36,533 nucleotides of DNA from assembly GCA_947447625.1 (NCBI GenBank), contig CANFKS010000038.1, positions 1 to 36,533 on the forward strand, in the 5' to 3' direction. Shown in pieces: positions 1 through 7,429 of this stretch. The translations under genes were made by a program, and so were the position numbers. Origin of the DNA: Rhodospirillales bacterium. Lineage in GTDB: Bacteria > Pseudomonadota > Alphaproteobacteria > Acetobacterales > Acetobacteraceae. The notes under the pieces are model-generated. The model ran no database searches. It saw nothing but the letters and a program-made list of their open reading frames with translations, and was not told where the DNA came from. Positions within the stretch are counted from its first letter, which is position 1. Each line of letters starts with the position of its first letter.

Positions 1-1
1 C

Positions 2-397
2 AACTTCACTTCCCTGAACTCGATTGCTTCGAACGGCGCCCTGGGCTCGGCCACCAGCCCGGCCGCCTTCTCGCAGCAATCTGGTCCGACGAACACGGCG
101 GTTTCGGGCTTTAACGCGGCGAACGCGATTGGTGCCAACACCACGTTCAGCAATCCGTCGAACGTGGCAGATGTCTGGTCGAGCGCCGGTGCGGGCGGCT
201 CGGCGACGAGCACTGGCTTGACTCAGGTTGCGGCTCTGAACGTGAACGCCATCACCGGCGGCACCGCCGCCGGCACGGGCATCACCGGCAACGCGACCCA
301 GACCTCGACCGGCCGCAGTTCGACGATCTCGAACATGGCGCTTGCTACTGCCATGGACAACTTCCCGAACTCGGTTTCGCCCAACGGTCTTTCCTAG
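2..397 (+). CDS. Partial Ala/Asn/Thr/Ser-rich protein, ends at an amber codon
   Basis: The frame is already open at the left edge, so the N-terminus lies outside the window. About 131 residues are visible. They are rich in Ala, Asn, Ser, Thr and Gly, with no Cys and almost no charged residues, which is typical of secreted beta-strand-rich or surface structural proteins. No catalytic motif or known domain is recognised. The frame ends at TAG (395-397). The same frame then stays open to 634 with the same composition, so this stop may be a recent nonsense mutation, a readthrough site or a sequencing error. A GTG at 164 lies in frame but is unlikely to be the start, because coding character extends upstream of it. 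The function is unknown. Confidence 0.55.
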   Translation, partial: NFTSLNSIASNGALGSATSPAAFSQQSGPTNTAVSGFNAANAIGANTTFSNPSNVADVWSSAGAGGSATSTGLTQVAALNVNAITGGTAAGTGITGNATQTSTGRSSTISNMALATAMDNFPNSVSPNGLS

Positions 398-634
398 TCC
401 GGCAGCGTGATGAGCGGCAACGCCACCATGCTGAACACCGCGCAATCGGCCGCGCAGAGCCTGAACACCCTGTCGCTGGCCGGTGCTAATAACGGCATTC
501 TGAATCAGGCGACCTTTGGTGCAACCAACCAGACGACGGGCAACAAGATCGCCACGACGTCTCAGGCCGGTTATGCCGCAACCACCGGTGCGCAACTCGC
601 CACCAACGCCGTCAACGTGATCAGCGCCCACTGA
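398..634 (+). pseudogene. In-frame continuation of the preceding protein after the amber codon
   Basis: Immediately after the TAG at 395-397 the same reading frame continues for 78 codons to TGA (632-634). Composition is unchanged: Ala, Asn, Thr and Ser rich, with phrases such as NTLSLAGANNG and TTGAQLATNAVNVISAH. An ATG at 407 could restart translation, but no Shine-Dalgarno sequence precedes it. The simplest reading is that this is the native C-terminus of the upstream protein, now separated by a single-codon nonsense change. It could also be expressed at a low level by readthrough or restart. No domain is recognised. Confidence 0.5.
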
Positions 635-654
635 TCAACCACGACGGCAGGCCA

Positions 655-752
655 GAGCCGGATGATTTTTGGCCGAATTGTCGAAAAGCCTGAGTCAGGC
701 GATCAAACAAAGAGTGAGAGCAGGATGCCTGCGCCGATCTGAAGGCATCCTC
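655..752 (-). repeat. Dispersed hairpin repeat, copy 1 (inverted orientation)
   Basis: Read on the minus strand, this segment matches the repeats at 2354-2452 and 3805-3903: a hairpin built on AGGATGCCT/AGGCATCCT (722-730 with 743-751), then a conserved stretch containing CTCTTTGTTTGATCGCCTGA, ending with CCAAAAATCATCCGGCTC. It is the most diverged of the three copies; its second hairpin is degraded. It lies between the partial protein and the 3' end of the ligase gene. The intergenic position and paired stems suggest a REP/MITE-like non-coding element, possibly also acting as a terminator. Confidence 0.75.
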
Positions 753-809
753 AAGCAGAAGAATTTTGCCTGACCTGCCGGTCCACGAGCGACATCCGGC
801 TCCTGGGCT

Positions 810-2201
810 TCAATGCGCCAACTGCGGCAACTCCGATCTGACCGGGCGGAGTTTGCCGGCTTCCGTGCGGGGGATGCGGTCGCAAGAGGACAGTTCGATC
901 TCGAAGTTGCTGCCGAAAGCGGCGCGCATAACGGCGTGGATCTTGGCTGAGTCCGCGCTGCTGAACGACGGGCCGACCGCGAGGAGGACCTCGATGCGGT
1001 GCAGGCTTTTTTGGACAACCTGAAATTCCTTGATTGCCCTGATGTTCGCAACCGCCGTTTGATCAAAAAAGAAACGTTGCCGACGGCCATCGGGATGGAC
1101 CAGGGTGTCGATCGTCCGCCCGGCAATGCGCGCCAGCAGGGGCAGTCCGCGGCCGCAGGGACAGGCTTCGGCGCATTCGGCTTCATCGCCCAATGCGTAG
1201 CGTAGCAAAGGGGTGGCGAAATTGTGCAGCGGCGTGACGACCACGCGGCCGCATGCGCCGGGCGCAGCGGGGTTTGCGTCCGCATCAAGGATTTCCACGA
1301 GGCAGGTTTCCGACTGGACATGAAGCGCCGCAGAGGTGGGGCATTGCAGGGCGATGTAGCCGGTCTCCGCCGCGCTGTAATTGCTGACGATGCGCACGCC
1401 GAGCGTGGCGTGGCAAAGCTCGCGCAAAGCGTCATCGACAGTTTCGCTGCGCGTCCAGACCGCGCGCAGGCCGGGAAAGCTGATCCCGCGGTCCCGGCAG
1501 TGCCAGAGAATCAGCCGCAGGGTCGAGGGGAGCGTATAGATGTAGCGGGGCGCATGGCGGAGGATGAAATCCACGTGGGCGTCGGCCGGCAGGATCAGAT
1601 CGATCATGTGGAGCGGGCCGGTTGTCCAGATAAGGCTCTGGATTCCGCCCCAGTGCGGCATGCTCATGCCCTTGCGAGTGGAGGCAGCCTGTCGCATGGC
1701 TGTCGACATGGCGCTGAACGGTGGCGTGATCATGACCATCGTGCCGGTTGTATCTTCCCGATGCCACAACTCCTCGCGGAGTTGGATCGCCTCAAACATC
1801 AGGTTGGTGAACTCGGATTTATGGATGCGGACGGGGATGCCGGTGGAGCCGCCGGATGCTTTTTCGCCGGAGCGGCCGTGTGAGCGTGGTATCGTGGCGG
1901 CGTTGAGGTGATCCCCGGCGGACTGGACGTCATGGCGGGAGAGAACCGGGATACGGGCCCATGCGTCCCAGGTCAGAGGCATGCCCGGTTCGAGACCGGC
2001 CGCGCGCAGGCGCTCGGCGTAGAAGGGGATGGTGCGCATCGCAAAATCGATGAGCCTGTCCAATTGCCGCAATTGGTTCGCACGCATCCGCTCGGCAGAC
2101 CACCACTGGCTTTTGCTGAGGTGATGCTGCAGGGCCATCAGCGTCGCGGGGCGCCCGGTCAGGATGGGAGGCCATACGTGCTGCTCGATGGAAGACCGCA
2201 T
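810..2201 (-). CDS. Phenylacetate-CoA ligase (PaaK)-like adenylate-forming enzyme
   Basis: This is a 463-residue member of the phenylacetate-CoA ligase/CapK branch of the ANL superfamily, which activates carboxylates as acyl-adenylates. The phosphate-binding loop is SGGSTGIPV at residues 117-124. The adenine/acyl region is SNYSAAETG at about 273-281, and the C-terminal part carries the RIPRTEAGKLRPV motif that ends with the family's catalytic-type Lys. The length is close to that of PaaK (about 430-440). The true carboxylate cannot be told from sequence. No paa catabolic genes are adjacent, so an orphan role in modifying a surface polymer or lipid (CapK-like) is as likely as aromatic degradation. 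The ATG at 2201 is preceded by a weak purine stretch (ACGAAAG), and a second Met at residue 22 is a possible start. Hairpin repeats flank both ends. Confidence 0.8.
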   Translation of the reverse strand: MRSSIEQHVWPPILTGRPATLMALQHHLSKSQWWSAERMRANQLRQLDRLIDFAMRTIPFYAERLRAAGLEPGMPLTWDAWARIPVLSRHDVQSAGDHLNAATIPRSHGRSGEKASGGSTGIPVRIHKSEFTNLMFEAIQLREELWHREDTTGTMVMITPPFSAMSTAMRQAASTRKGMSMPHWGGIQSLIWTTGPLHMIDLILPADAHVDFILRHAPRYIYTLPSTLRLILWHCRDRGISFPGLRAVWTRSETVDDALRELCHATLGVRIVSNYSAAETGYIALQCPTSAALHVQSETCLVEILDADANPAAPGACGRVVVTPLHNFATPLLRYALGDEAECAEACPCGRGLPLLARIAGRTIDTLVHPDGRRQRFFFDQTAVANIRAIKEFQVVQKSLHRIEVLLAVGPSFSSADSAKIHAVMRAAFGSNFEIELSSCDRIPRTEAGKLRPVRSELPQLAH

Positions 2202-2224
2202 CTTTCGTTTCCGATTCGAGGGTT

Positions 2225-2275
2225 ATACCGAAACCCTGTGATCGCTGCTCTTCCGCGATCACAGGGTTTCGGTAT
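2225..2275. repeat. Perfect 21-bp inverted repeat (hairpin)
   Basis: The arms 2225-2245 and 2255-2275 are exact reverse complements (ATACCGAAACCCTGTGATCGC and its partner), separated by a 9-nt loop. It lies 24 bp upstream of the ligase start codon, so it could fall in that gene's 5' untranslated region or be part of the mobile hairpin cluster that continues to 2452. No T-run follows either arm, so a classic rho-independent terminator is not supported. Confidence 0.8.
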
Positions 2276-2315
2276 GCGCGCCGGGTTGGTGGGCGGCGGC
2301 GCGCGGAAAAAAAGA

Positions 2316-2354
2316 CTCATACCAAGGGTCGCGCTTTGCGAGCCTTGGTATGAG
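2316..2354. repeat. 12-bp inverted repeat with small inner stem
   Basis: The arms CTCATACCAAGG (2316-2327) and CCTTGGTATGAG (2343-2354) pair perfectly. A short inner pairing, TCGC with GCGA (2329-2332 and 2338-2341), extends the hairpin. It abuts the dispersed repeat copy that starts at 2354, so the gap 2225-2452 is a run of consecutive hairpins. Confidence 0.7.
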
Positions 2355-2452
2355 AGCGGGATGCCTTCTGATAGGCGAAGGCATCCCGCTCTAACTCTTT
2401 GTTTGATCGCCTGATTCAGATTTTTGGTGATTCCACCAAAAATCATCCGGCT
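2354..2452 (+). repeat. Dispersed hairpin repeat, copy 2
   Basis: This copy has two stem-loops. Stem one pairs 2354-2368 with 2377-2391 (15 bp, GAGCGGGATGCCTTC, 8-nt loop). Stem two pairs 2420-2429 with 2434-2443 (10 bp, ATTTTTGGTG, 4-nt loop). They are joined by CTAACTCTTTGTTTGATCGC. Both stems and the joiner are shared with the copy at 3805-3903, and most of the joiner is shared with the inverted copy at 655-752. No transposase is nearby, so the element is non-autonomous or non-mobile. Confidence 0.85.
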
Positions 2453-2495
2453 CAAGCGTATCATCCGACTGGTTTATGAGGGGGGGGGAGCCGCG

Positions 2496-2912
2496 TTATC
2501 GTTTTGCGATCCATCCGGACGCGGCAGCGGCCGCGGCTGCGGAGAGGCCGCTCAGGATCGTGCCCCAAACCATGTCGATGACCGTCAGTGACCACGGCCA
2601 GTGCGACAATGTGGCCTGGTTGGTCAGGTCGTAGGTCGCATAAGCAACCAGGCCGAACACGGCGCCGCGCCAGAGGGATGATCGCCAGGATGCCATCGTC
2701 TCGTTGGGACGGATCGCGAGTGCGGTGAGGCCGATTGCATAGATCAGGTAGAACAGGAGGGCCGCCGACAAATCCGGGCTCGGGGCGAGATGTGCCGCCA
2801 GGGCTGGACGGTAGAGCGCTTCGGTGGTGCTCAACAGCCAGGGCACATCGAGCGCCAAAAGGCAGACCAGTGCGATGGCGGCAGTGCGCCCGAAGTGCAG
2901 CGCCTGTGTCAT
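2496..2912 (-). CDS. DUF2177 family inner-membrane protein
   Basis: The product is 138 residues with about four hydrophobic segments (roughly residues 10-29, 50-67, 81-98 and 118-134). Family hallmarks include ALLFYLIYAIGL, the conserved GLVAYATYDLTNQATL stretch near residues 87-102, and DMVWGTILSG near the end. The length matches DUF2177, whose function is unknown. The start is taken at the ATG (2910-2912), which overlaps the TGA of the upstream DUF6134 gene as ATGA. The pair is therefore probably cotranscribed and translationally coupled. An open frame continues upstream of this ATG but is only an out-of-frame overlap with the neighbour. A run of nine G lies just after the stop (2480-2488). 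Confidence 0.85.
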   Translation of the reverse strand: MTQALHFGRTAAIALVCLLALDVPWLLSTTEALYRPALAAHLAPSPDLSAALLFYLIYAIGLTALAIRPNETMASWRSSLWRGAVFGLVAYATYDLTNQATLSHWPWSLTVIDMVWGTILSGLSAAAAAAASGWIAKR

Positions 2913-3571
2913 TGCAGCCGATAGGACAAGGTCCTGCTCCCTTTCACTGTGGCGTCCAGGCCGATCCAAGCGCCTTGTGCCGAATACCACACTTCGATCG
3001 GCTGTGCCGCGCCAAGGATCCGCCAGGAGCGGGCGCTGACTGCCGCACCTTGCACCTGGACCGCGCCCGTGCGGCCGGCGATGATCTGGACGGCTTCGAT
3101 CTCGCCGGTCTGTGGGTTGAGCAGACGGGTCTGAGTGAGCAAATTGGGGTTCCAGTAGGCGAAATCCATCATGCAGCCGGACACGGTCAGTTCGGATTCG
3201 CCGGATCCGTCGCGGCGGCGGATCACGCGGGTTGCGGTGGCTGAAGCGGTTGCGGACACGGAGGTCTTCTCGCCGTCGTCGTCGGTTTGGGCGGAGAGAT
3301 TGTCGAGGCAGGCATCCTGCCAGCGCGACGTCACCTCGTGGCGATAGCGGTAGAGCGTCAGACCGAGGAATTTTACGGCGAAATCCGCGTGTCCCCGCAT
3401 GGCGAGGGACGGCCCGGCTTGGCGAAGGTCGAACCGGTGGGTGCCGATCAGGTCGCCATCCAGGCTGACCGCAAAATTCCATGACCGGACGATCTCGCTC
3501 GGCTGCGCCCTGGCGGGGACCGCGGCGAGCAGCAGGGCTAGCAGGGTCAGAACGCGGCTGTGCTGCATCAT
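2909..3571 (-). CDS. DUF6134 family exported protein
   Basis: The product is 220 residues. It begins with a clear Sec signal peptide: MMQHSR, a hydrophobic core LTLLALLLAAVP, and cleavage likely after ARA-Q near residue 22. The mature part opens with SWNFAVSLDGDLIGTHRFDL, the typical DUF6134 entry motif, followed by a beta-rich domain of about 190 residues with one Cys pair candidate (C88, C133). The role is unknown; periplasmic or outer-membrane-facing location is inferred from the signal. The start is placed at the first of two tandem ATG codons because it begins the signal peptide. Longer in-frame starts would bury it. The stop overlaps the DUF2177 start. Confidence 0.82.
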   Translation of the reverse strand: MMQHSRVLTLLALLLAAVPARAQPSEIVRSWNFAVSLDGDLIGTHRFDLRQAGPSLAMRGHADFAVKFLGLTLYRYRHEVTSRWQDACLDNLSAQTDDDGEKTSVSATASATATRVIRRRDGSGESELTVSGCMMDFAYWNPNLLTQTRLLNPQTGEIEAVQIIAGRTGAVQVQGAAVSARSWRILGAAQPIEVWYSAQGAWIGLDATVKGSRTLSYRLQ

Positions 3572-3642
3572 CGGTGCTGCGGTCCGTTGGGTGTGGCATG
3601 CGCGATCCACAGCCGCGATGTGTGTTCGGTCTCGGTTTTCAT
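3568..3642 (-). CDS. Possible 24-codon leader ORF upstream of DUF6134
   Basis: An ATG at 3640-3642 opens a 24-codon frame (MKTETEHTSRLWIAHATPNG, then PQHR) whose TGA overlaps the tandem ATGs of the DUF6134 gene. That layout would allow translational coupling. There is no convincing Shine-Dalgarno sequence ahead of it and no recognised family, so it could be chance. Confidence is low. Confidence 0.2.
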   Translation of the reverse strand: MKTETEHTSRLWIAHATPNGPQHR

Positions 3643-3804
3643 GGTTTTTTACGTGTGATCGGTGGTGTTGGATCACAAGGGCCATGCTTGGGGTTGCAGA
3701 TGGCGGACACGCGTCAAGACCGAGTTGCTGGAACGGGCTTGTCGTCGAAACGCAGCAGGAGGCGGAGAGCGCGCCATACCTGCCGAGGCTCGCCGAGGGG
3801 GCTG
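3643..3804. other. Intergenic stretch, likely promoter side of the DUF6134-DUF2177 pair
   Basis: Together with the leader ORF and the third hairpin repeat, this fills the 329-bp gap between the DUF6134 start and the aldolase stop. No convincing coding frame is seen. Transcription of the DUF pair should start here, but no clear -35/-10 pair is recognised. Confidence 0.35.
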
Positions 3805-3903
3805 GAGCGGGATACCTTCTGATAGGCGAAGGCATCCCGCTCTCACTCCTTGTTTGAGGGCCTGATAATTTTTGGCGATTTCACCAAAAATTATCAGGCT
3901 TTA
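3805..3903 (+). repeat. Dispersed hairpin repeat, copy 3
   Basis: Stem one pairs 3805-3819 with 3828-3842; it has a single mismatch against the perfect stem of copy 2. Stem two pairs 3861-3875 with 3884-3898 (15 bp, CCTGATAATTTTTGG). The second stem ends directly next to the TAA of the minus-strand aldolase gene (3901-3903), and the aldolase transcript would read TTTTTGG into it. It may therefore act as that gene's terminator. Orientation and joiner sequence match copy 2. Confidence 0.85.
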
Positions 3904-4650
3904 GCGCTGGATTGCGGCCAGAGCGTTCTGCATCCCGGTCGTCGCCCAGGGGGTCCAGGGCATGGTGAAGAACTTGAAGCCCTTCTGGACGAAGAAGTTC
4001 GCCTCGATCTCGGGCGGGATGAAATACATCCCCGCAGCGATATTGTGCTTGGCGGCAGTTGCGGCGATCTTGTCGAGCGCGTTCTGGTAGATGGCGCAGC
4101 TGTAGTCGAGCGGGACGCCGAGTTCAATCGACAGGTCGGACGGGCCGATCAGCAGGACGTCGACGCCGGGAACCGAGGCGATGGCGTCAAGATTGTCGAG
4201 AGACTGGTTGGTCTCGATCATCGGGGCGATGACGAGGCCGTCGTTCACGGTGTCCATGTAGTCGCGGTATGATTTGAACTCGCCCCATTCGCCGCGCATG
4301 CCGGCGTTGCTGCGGGTGCCGGCGGGGTAGTAGCGGCAGGCGCTGACCACGGCCTCGGCCTGGGCGCGGGTGTTGACCATGGGAACCACGATGCCGCGGG
4401 CGCCGCCGTCGAGGGCGAAGCAGATCTGGTCGGCCTGGTTGGCGCTGACGCGCACCATCGGCACCGTCGTCTTGCCGCGCATCGCCTGCATCGCGGGCTG
4501 CAGTTGCTTGATTTCATAGGGGGAATGCTGGGTGTCGAACAGCAGGAAATCGAACCCGGCATCAGCCAGGAACGTGACATCGGCGTTTGGTGTGCCTGCC
4601 GTTCCGACGACGGTTTTGCCTGACTTGATGGCGTTTTTGAAGGCGTTCAT
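3901..4650 (-). CDS. HpcH/HpaI aldolase family protein
   Basis: This 249-residue class II (metal-dependent) aldolase of the HpcH/HpaI/citrate-lyase-beta family cleaves or forms 2-keto-acid aldol products by a TIM-barrel mechanism. Key residues sit where expected. H42 (in DTQHS) is the base, R67 (MVRV) binds the carboxylate, and E146 (MIET) and D172 (GPSDLS) are metal ligands; each is three positions before its E. coli HpcH counterpart. LDGGARGIVVPMV at 80-92 is the family signature. The exact substrate is unknown, and no homoprotocatechuate genes are present. The start ATG has a good Shine-Dalgarno region (GAGGAAACGAGG) upstream. It is divergent from the epimerase gene, which may share its pathway. 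A hairpin repeat follows the stop. Confidence 0.88.
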   Translation of the reverse strand: MNAFKNAIKSGKTVVGTAGTPNADVTFLADAGFDFLLFDTQHSPYEIKQLQPAMQAMRGKTTVPMVRVSANQADQICFALDGGARGIVVPMVNTRAQAEAVVSACRYYPAGTRSNAGMRGEWGEFKSYRDYMDTVNDGLVIAPMIETNQSLDNLDAIASVPGVDVLLIGPSDLSIELGVPLDYSCAIYQNALDKIAATAAKHNIAAGMYFIPPEIEANFFVQKGFKFFTMPWTPWATTGMQNALAAIQR

Positions 4651-4960
4651 ATGACCTCGTTTCCTCTCACGTTAGCTCCAGCGCCCGTTCGACCAATCGG
4701 TGTTCGACCAACCGGCGGCGGCGGGCGCGTCGGCGGCGCAGTATCGCACATTGGCGGTGTGGCGCAGCCCATGATTTGTCTTGACAGTCCCGCCAAAGGC
4801 AATCGGGTGTCGGGGGTGAGGCCCGCGTGCGCGATGGGGGCGCGGTTGGATGTTGTGCGTGGCGCCGTCGCGTGCTTCTTCGGGGGCGAGACCAGGGACC
4901 GGGCGTGACTGTCGGGGCCGGTCGGTTTGTGTTGGACATTGCCAAAGGATTGGAACTGAC

Positions 4961-5962
4961 ATGGCACCACAGCCTCAAAGACTCACAGTGACCCGCCGGG
5001 CATGGCCGCTTGGGCAGCCGTTTCCGATGCCGGATGGAGAGCGGACGACGGCTGATGTCATTCTCGCCGAAGTGTTCGACGGCAATGCGCGGGGGCGGGG
5101 CGAATGCGTGCCGCTGCGGCGGTTCGGCGAGAGCGCAGACAGTGTTGTCGCAGCGCTGGAGGCCATGAAAGGCGCAGTCTTCTCGGGCCTCAGCCGCGAT
5201 ACATTGCAGGACGCGATGCCGCCCGGTGCGGCGCGCAGCGCACTCGACTGCGCGTTTTGGGATATCGATGCCAAGCGCACCTATTGCAGCGTCGCGGAAT
5301 TGGCTGGGCTTGGCGCGCAGCGGCCGGTTGCGACGTCGTTCACGATTGCGTGCGACACGCCGGATGCCATGGCGGCGCAGGCGGCGGCCCATCGTGCCTG
5401 GCCGCTGCTCACGGTGAAGCTGGGGGGCACCGGCGATATCGAACGGGTGCGTGCGGTGCGCAGCGCGGCGCCGGTGTCGCGACTGATCGTCGATGCCAAT
5501 GAAAGCTGGACCGAGGCGCAGCTTCGCGCGTTCATGCCGGTTCTTGCCGATTTACGGGTCGAACTGATCGAGCAGCCGCTGCCTGCGGATGCCGATGACG
5601 CGCTGGCGGGGCTGGAGCATCTGATCCCGCTCTGCGCCGATGAATCGTGCCGCGCGCTTGCGGATCTCGACCGGCTCGGCGGAAAATACGAGGCGATCAC
5701 GATCAAGCTCGACAAGGTGGGCGGGCTGACAGCGGCGCTCGCCTTGGCGGCGGAGGCGAAGCGGCGCGGTTTTCGGGTCATGATCGGCGGCGTGATCGGC
5801 ACGTCCCTCGGGATTGCGCCGGCGCTGCTGGTGGCAGAGCAGGCCGATCTCGCCGATCTCGACGGGCCGCTGCATCTGGCGATCGACCGCAATGCGGGTC
5901 TTCGCTTCGAGGGCGGCCTGATCCAACCTGCTGATCCAAACCTCTGGGGCGGTCGCGGGTAG
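4961..5962 (+). CDS. Enolase-superfamily epimerase (L-Ala-D/L-Glu epimerase / DgcA type)
   Basis: The product is 333 residues, in the muconate-lactonizing subgroup of the enolase superfamily, closest in motif pattern to dipeptide epimerases and N-acyl-Glu racemases. The barrel residues are visible: K153 (TVKLGG), metal ligands D178 (VDANESW), E204 (LIEQPLP) and D227 (ADESC), and K249 on the opposite face (IKLDKVGGL). The first Lys of the usual KxK is Thr here; the second, catalytic Lys is kept. The enzyme would move a proton at the alpha-carbon of an amino-acid or dipeptide substrate. The start is placed at ATG 4961, with AAGGA 11 bases upstream; upstream in-frame sequence has no family similarity. 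Its neighbours are an aldolase and an MFS transporter. Confidence 0.85.
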   Translation: MAPQPQRLTVTRRAWPLGQPFPMPDGERTTADVILAEVFDGNARGRGECVPLRRFGESADSVVAALEAMKGAVFSGLSRDTLQDAMPPGAARSALDCAFWDIDAKRTYCSVAELAGLGAQRPVATSFTIACDTPDAMAAQAAAHRAWPLLTVKLGGTGDIERVRAVRSAAPVSRLIVDANESWTEAQLRAFMPVLADLRVELIEQPLPADADDALAGLEHLIPLCADESCRALADLDRLGGKYEAITIKLDKVGGLTAALALAAEAKRRGFRVMIGGVIGTSLGIAPALLVAEQADLADLDGPLHLAIDRNAGLRFEGGLIQPADPNLWGGRG

Positions 5963-5997
5963 CCAACCGAGAACAGGCGATGCGATGGGGTTGGCTA
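5960..5997. terminator. Possible bidirectional terminator hairpin between convergent genes
   Basis: TAGCCAACC (5960-5968) pairs perfectly with GGTTGGCTA (5989-5997) across a 20-nt loop. It lies in the 58-bp gap between the convergent epimerase and MFS genes. There is no T-run on either side, so termination is inferred from position only. Confidence 0.35.
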
Positions 5998-6020
5998 TCC
6001 GTCAGGCGGGTGCAGGCGGG

Positions 6021-7289
6021 TTAGCCGGTCTGTTTTTGCGCCCGCATCTCGTCGCTGGGCCTGCTGTCGGCAACCTGGGCGTAGATGGAGACCGCCACCA
6101 CCAGAACGACGCACATCACGCCGAACAGGGTTCGATACGCCATCTCCGGGCGGCTGCCATCGGCCAGCGGGCTGAAGGCGCCAAGGATGAGGCCCGAGAC
6201 GCTCTGCATACAGGCCACGCCGAGCATGACGCTGGTGTTCAAGGTCGACATCCCCCGCCCGATCAGGTGGTCCGGAAAAATCGTCCGCCCGTGCGCCATG
6301 ATCATGGTGCTGGAGGGGCTGACGAAGCCGATGGCGAGCATGGCGCCGATCGCGAGCCACAGCGGCGGAGCATCCAGCACAGCGAGCGTGGCAAGCACCG
6401 TGGCGACCGCGACAGTGCCGGCGACGGCGATCCATTTGCGCGTATCCAGCACCCGATCGAGCGGCCCGATCACCAGCATGCCGCATTGATAGGCGACAAC
6501 CGCGGCCAACAGAACCGTGCCGGAGGCGACCGCGGAGAGCCCATGCACCTCGCGCAGATAGGGCCCGCCCCAGAGGCCCTGGACGGTAAAGGTGCAGGCA
6601 TAGTTGCAGAAATTCAACACGAGGATATAGGGCAAGGAGGGGCTGGCCAGCGCCTGACCCAGGCCGCGCAGCATGTCGCGCGGTGACTCGGCCTTGCGTG
6701 CCAGAAAGGGATGACCCGGCGGCGCGTCGCGCACGACCAGCCAGACCGCGACGGTTGCCGCGGCGGTAAAGGCTACCACGCCCCCAAAAATAGCGCGCCA
6801 GCCGATGTGCTCGGTGCCCCAGGCCAGCGGTGTGGTTGCCGCCAAATTGCCGAGCAGGCCGACTGACAGAACCATCGAGGTCAAGGTGGCGAAGCGGTCC
6901 GCTGGGAACCAGCGTGAAATCACCACCATGCTCCCGATCAGCATCACGCCGAACCCGGCACCCAGCAGCACCCGCCCGGCAAGCAGAGTTGGCCAGTCCG
7001 GGGCGAGGGTGAACACCGCACCGCCAAGCGTGGCAAGTACCAGCATGCCGGTCACGGTCTTGCGGGGTCCATATCGATCGAAGAGAAAGCCGCAGGGAAT
7101 TTGCATCGCCGCGAAGCCGAAAAAGAACGCGCCCGTCAGCGCCCCCAGCGCCTCTGGCCCGATCTTGAGGTCGCGCATCAGATCGAGGCCGATGGTGACA
7201 TTGGCGGCGCGGAAGAAGTGGCTGGCGACATAGGCGGTGGCGAGCGTGGCCACGATCACCAGGCCCTGCCTGAGATGGGTGTGAGCCAT
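6021..7289 (-). CDS. MFS transporter, 12 transmembrane helices
   Basis: The product is 422 residues with the layout of a major facilitator: an N-terminal six-helix bundle, a cytoplasmic loop with charged residues (near PPGHPFLARKAESPRD), and a C-terminal six-helix bundle. The loop 2-3 signature appears as GFLFDRYGPRKTV, and a GLDLM/RAANVTIGLDL start resembles sugar-acid/anion and amino-acid-type permeases. The substrate cannot be named. Linkage to an epimerase, an aldolase and a DHDPS remnant suggests a small organic acid or amino-acid derivative. The ATG at 7287-7289 has a strong GGGAGGAG Shine-Dalgarno sequence about 10 bases upstream. An open frame runs further upstream but lacks membrane character. 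Confidence 0.88.
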   Translation of the reverse strand: MAHTHLRQGLVIVATLATAYVASHFFRAANVTIGLDLMRDLKIGPEALGALTGAFFFGFAAMQIPCGFLFDRYGPRKTVTGMLVLATLGGAVFTLAPDWPTLLAGRVLLGAGFGVMLIGSMVVISRWFPADRFATLTSMVLSVGLLGNLAATTPLAWGTEHIGWRAIFGGVVAFTAAATVAVWLVVRDAPPGHPFLARKAESPRDMLRGLGQALASPSLPYILVLNFCNYACTFTVQGLWGGPYLREVHGLSAVASGTVLLAAVVAYQCGMLVIGPLDRVLDTRKWIAVAGTVAVATVLATLAVLDAPPLWLAIGAMLAIGFVSPSSTMIMAHGRTIFPDHLIGRGMSTLNTSVMLGVACMQSVSGLILGAFSPLADGSRPEMAYRTLFGVMCVVLVVAVSIYAQVADSRPSDEMRAQKQTG

Positions 7290-7429
7290 GATGGTTGATC
7301 TCCTCCCGGCAGCATTGCGCCGGTGCGGCGCAACTATCCTGGGAGTCCTCCGACAAACGGCCACCCTTGCTGTCACGGACGGAGGATAGCCAACAAACCG
7401 GGTGTTCTGCAAAGCGGATAGGGCGGGAT

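Noticed and set aside
695-3865. Short peptides ending PSDRRRHPALTLCLIA or a variant at three places
   Set aside because: The shared tail is translation of the dispersed hairpin repeat, not a conserved protein domain.
7315-7333. 7-bp inverted repeat TTGCGCC/GGCGCAA upstream of the MFS gene as an operator
   Set aside because: It is too short and GC-rich to separate from chance, with no known matching regulator nearby.
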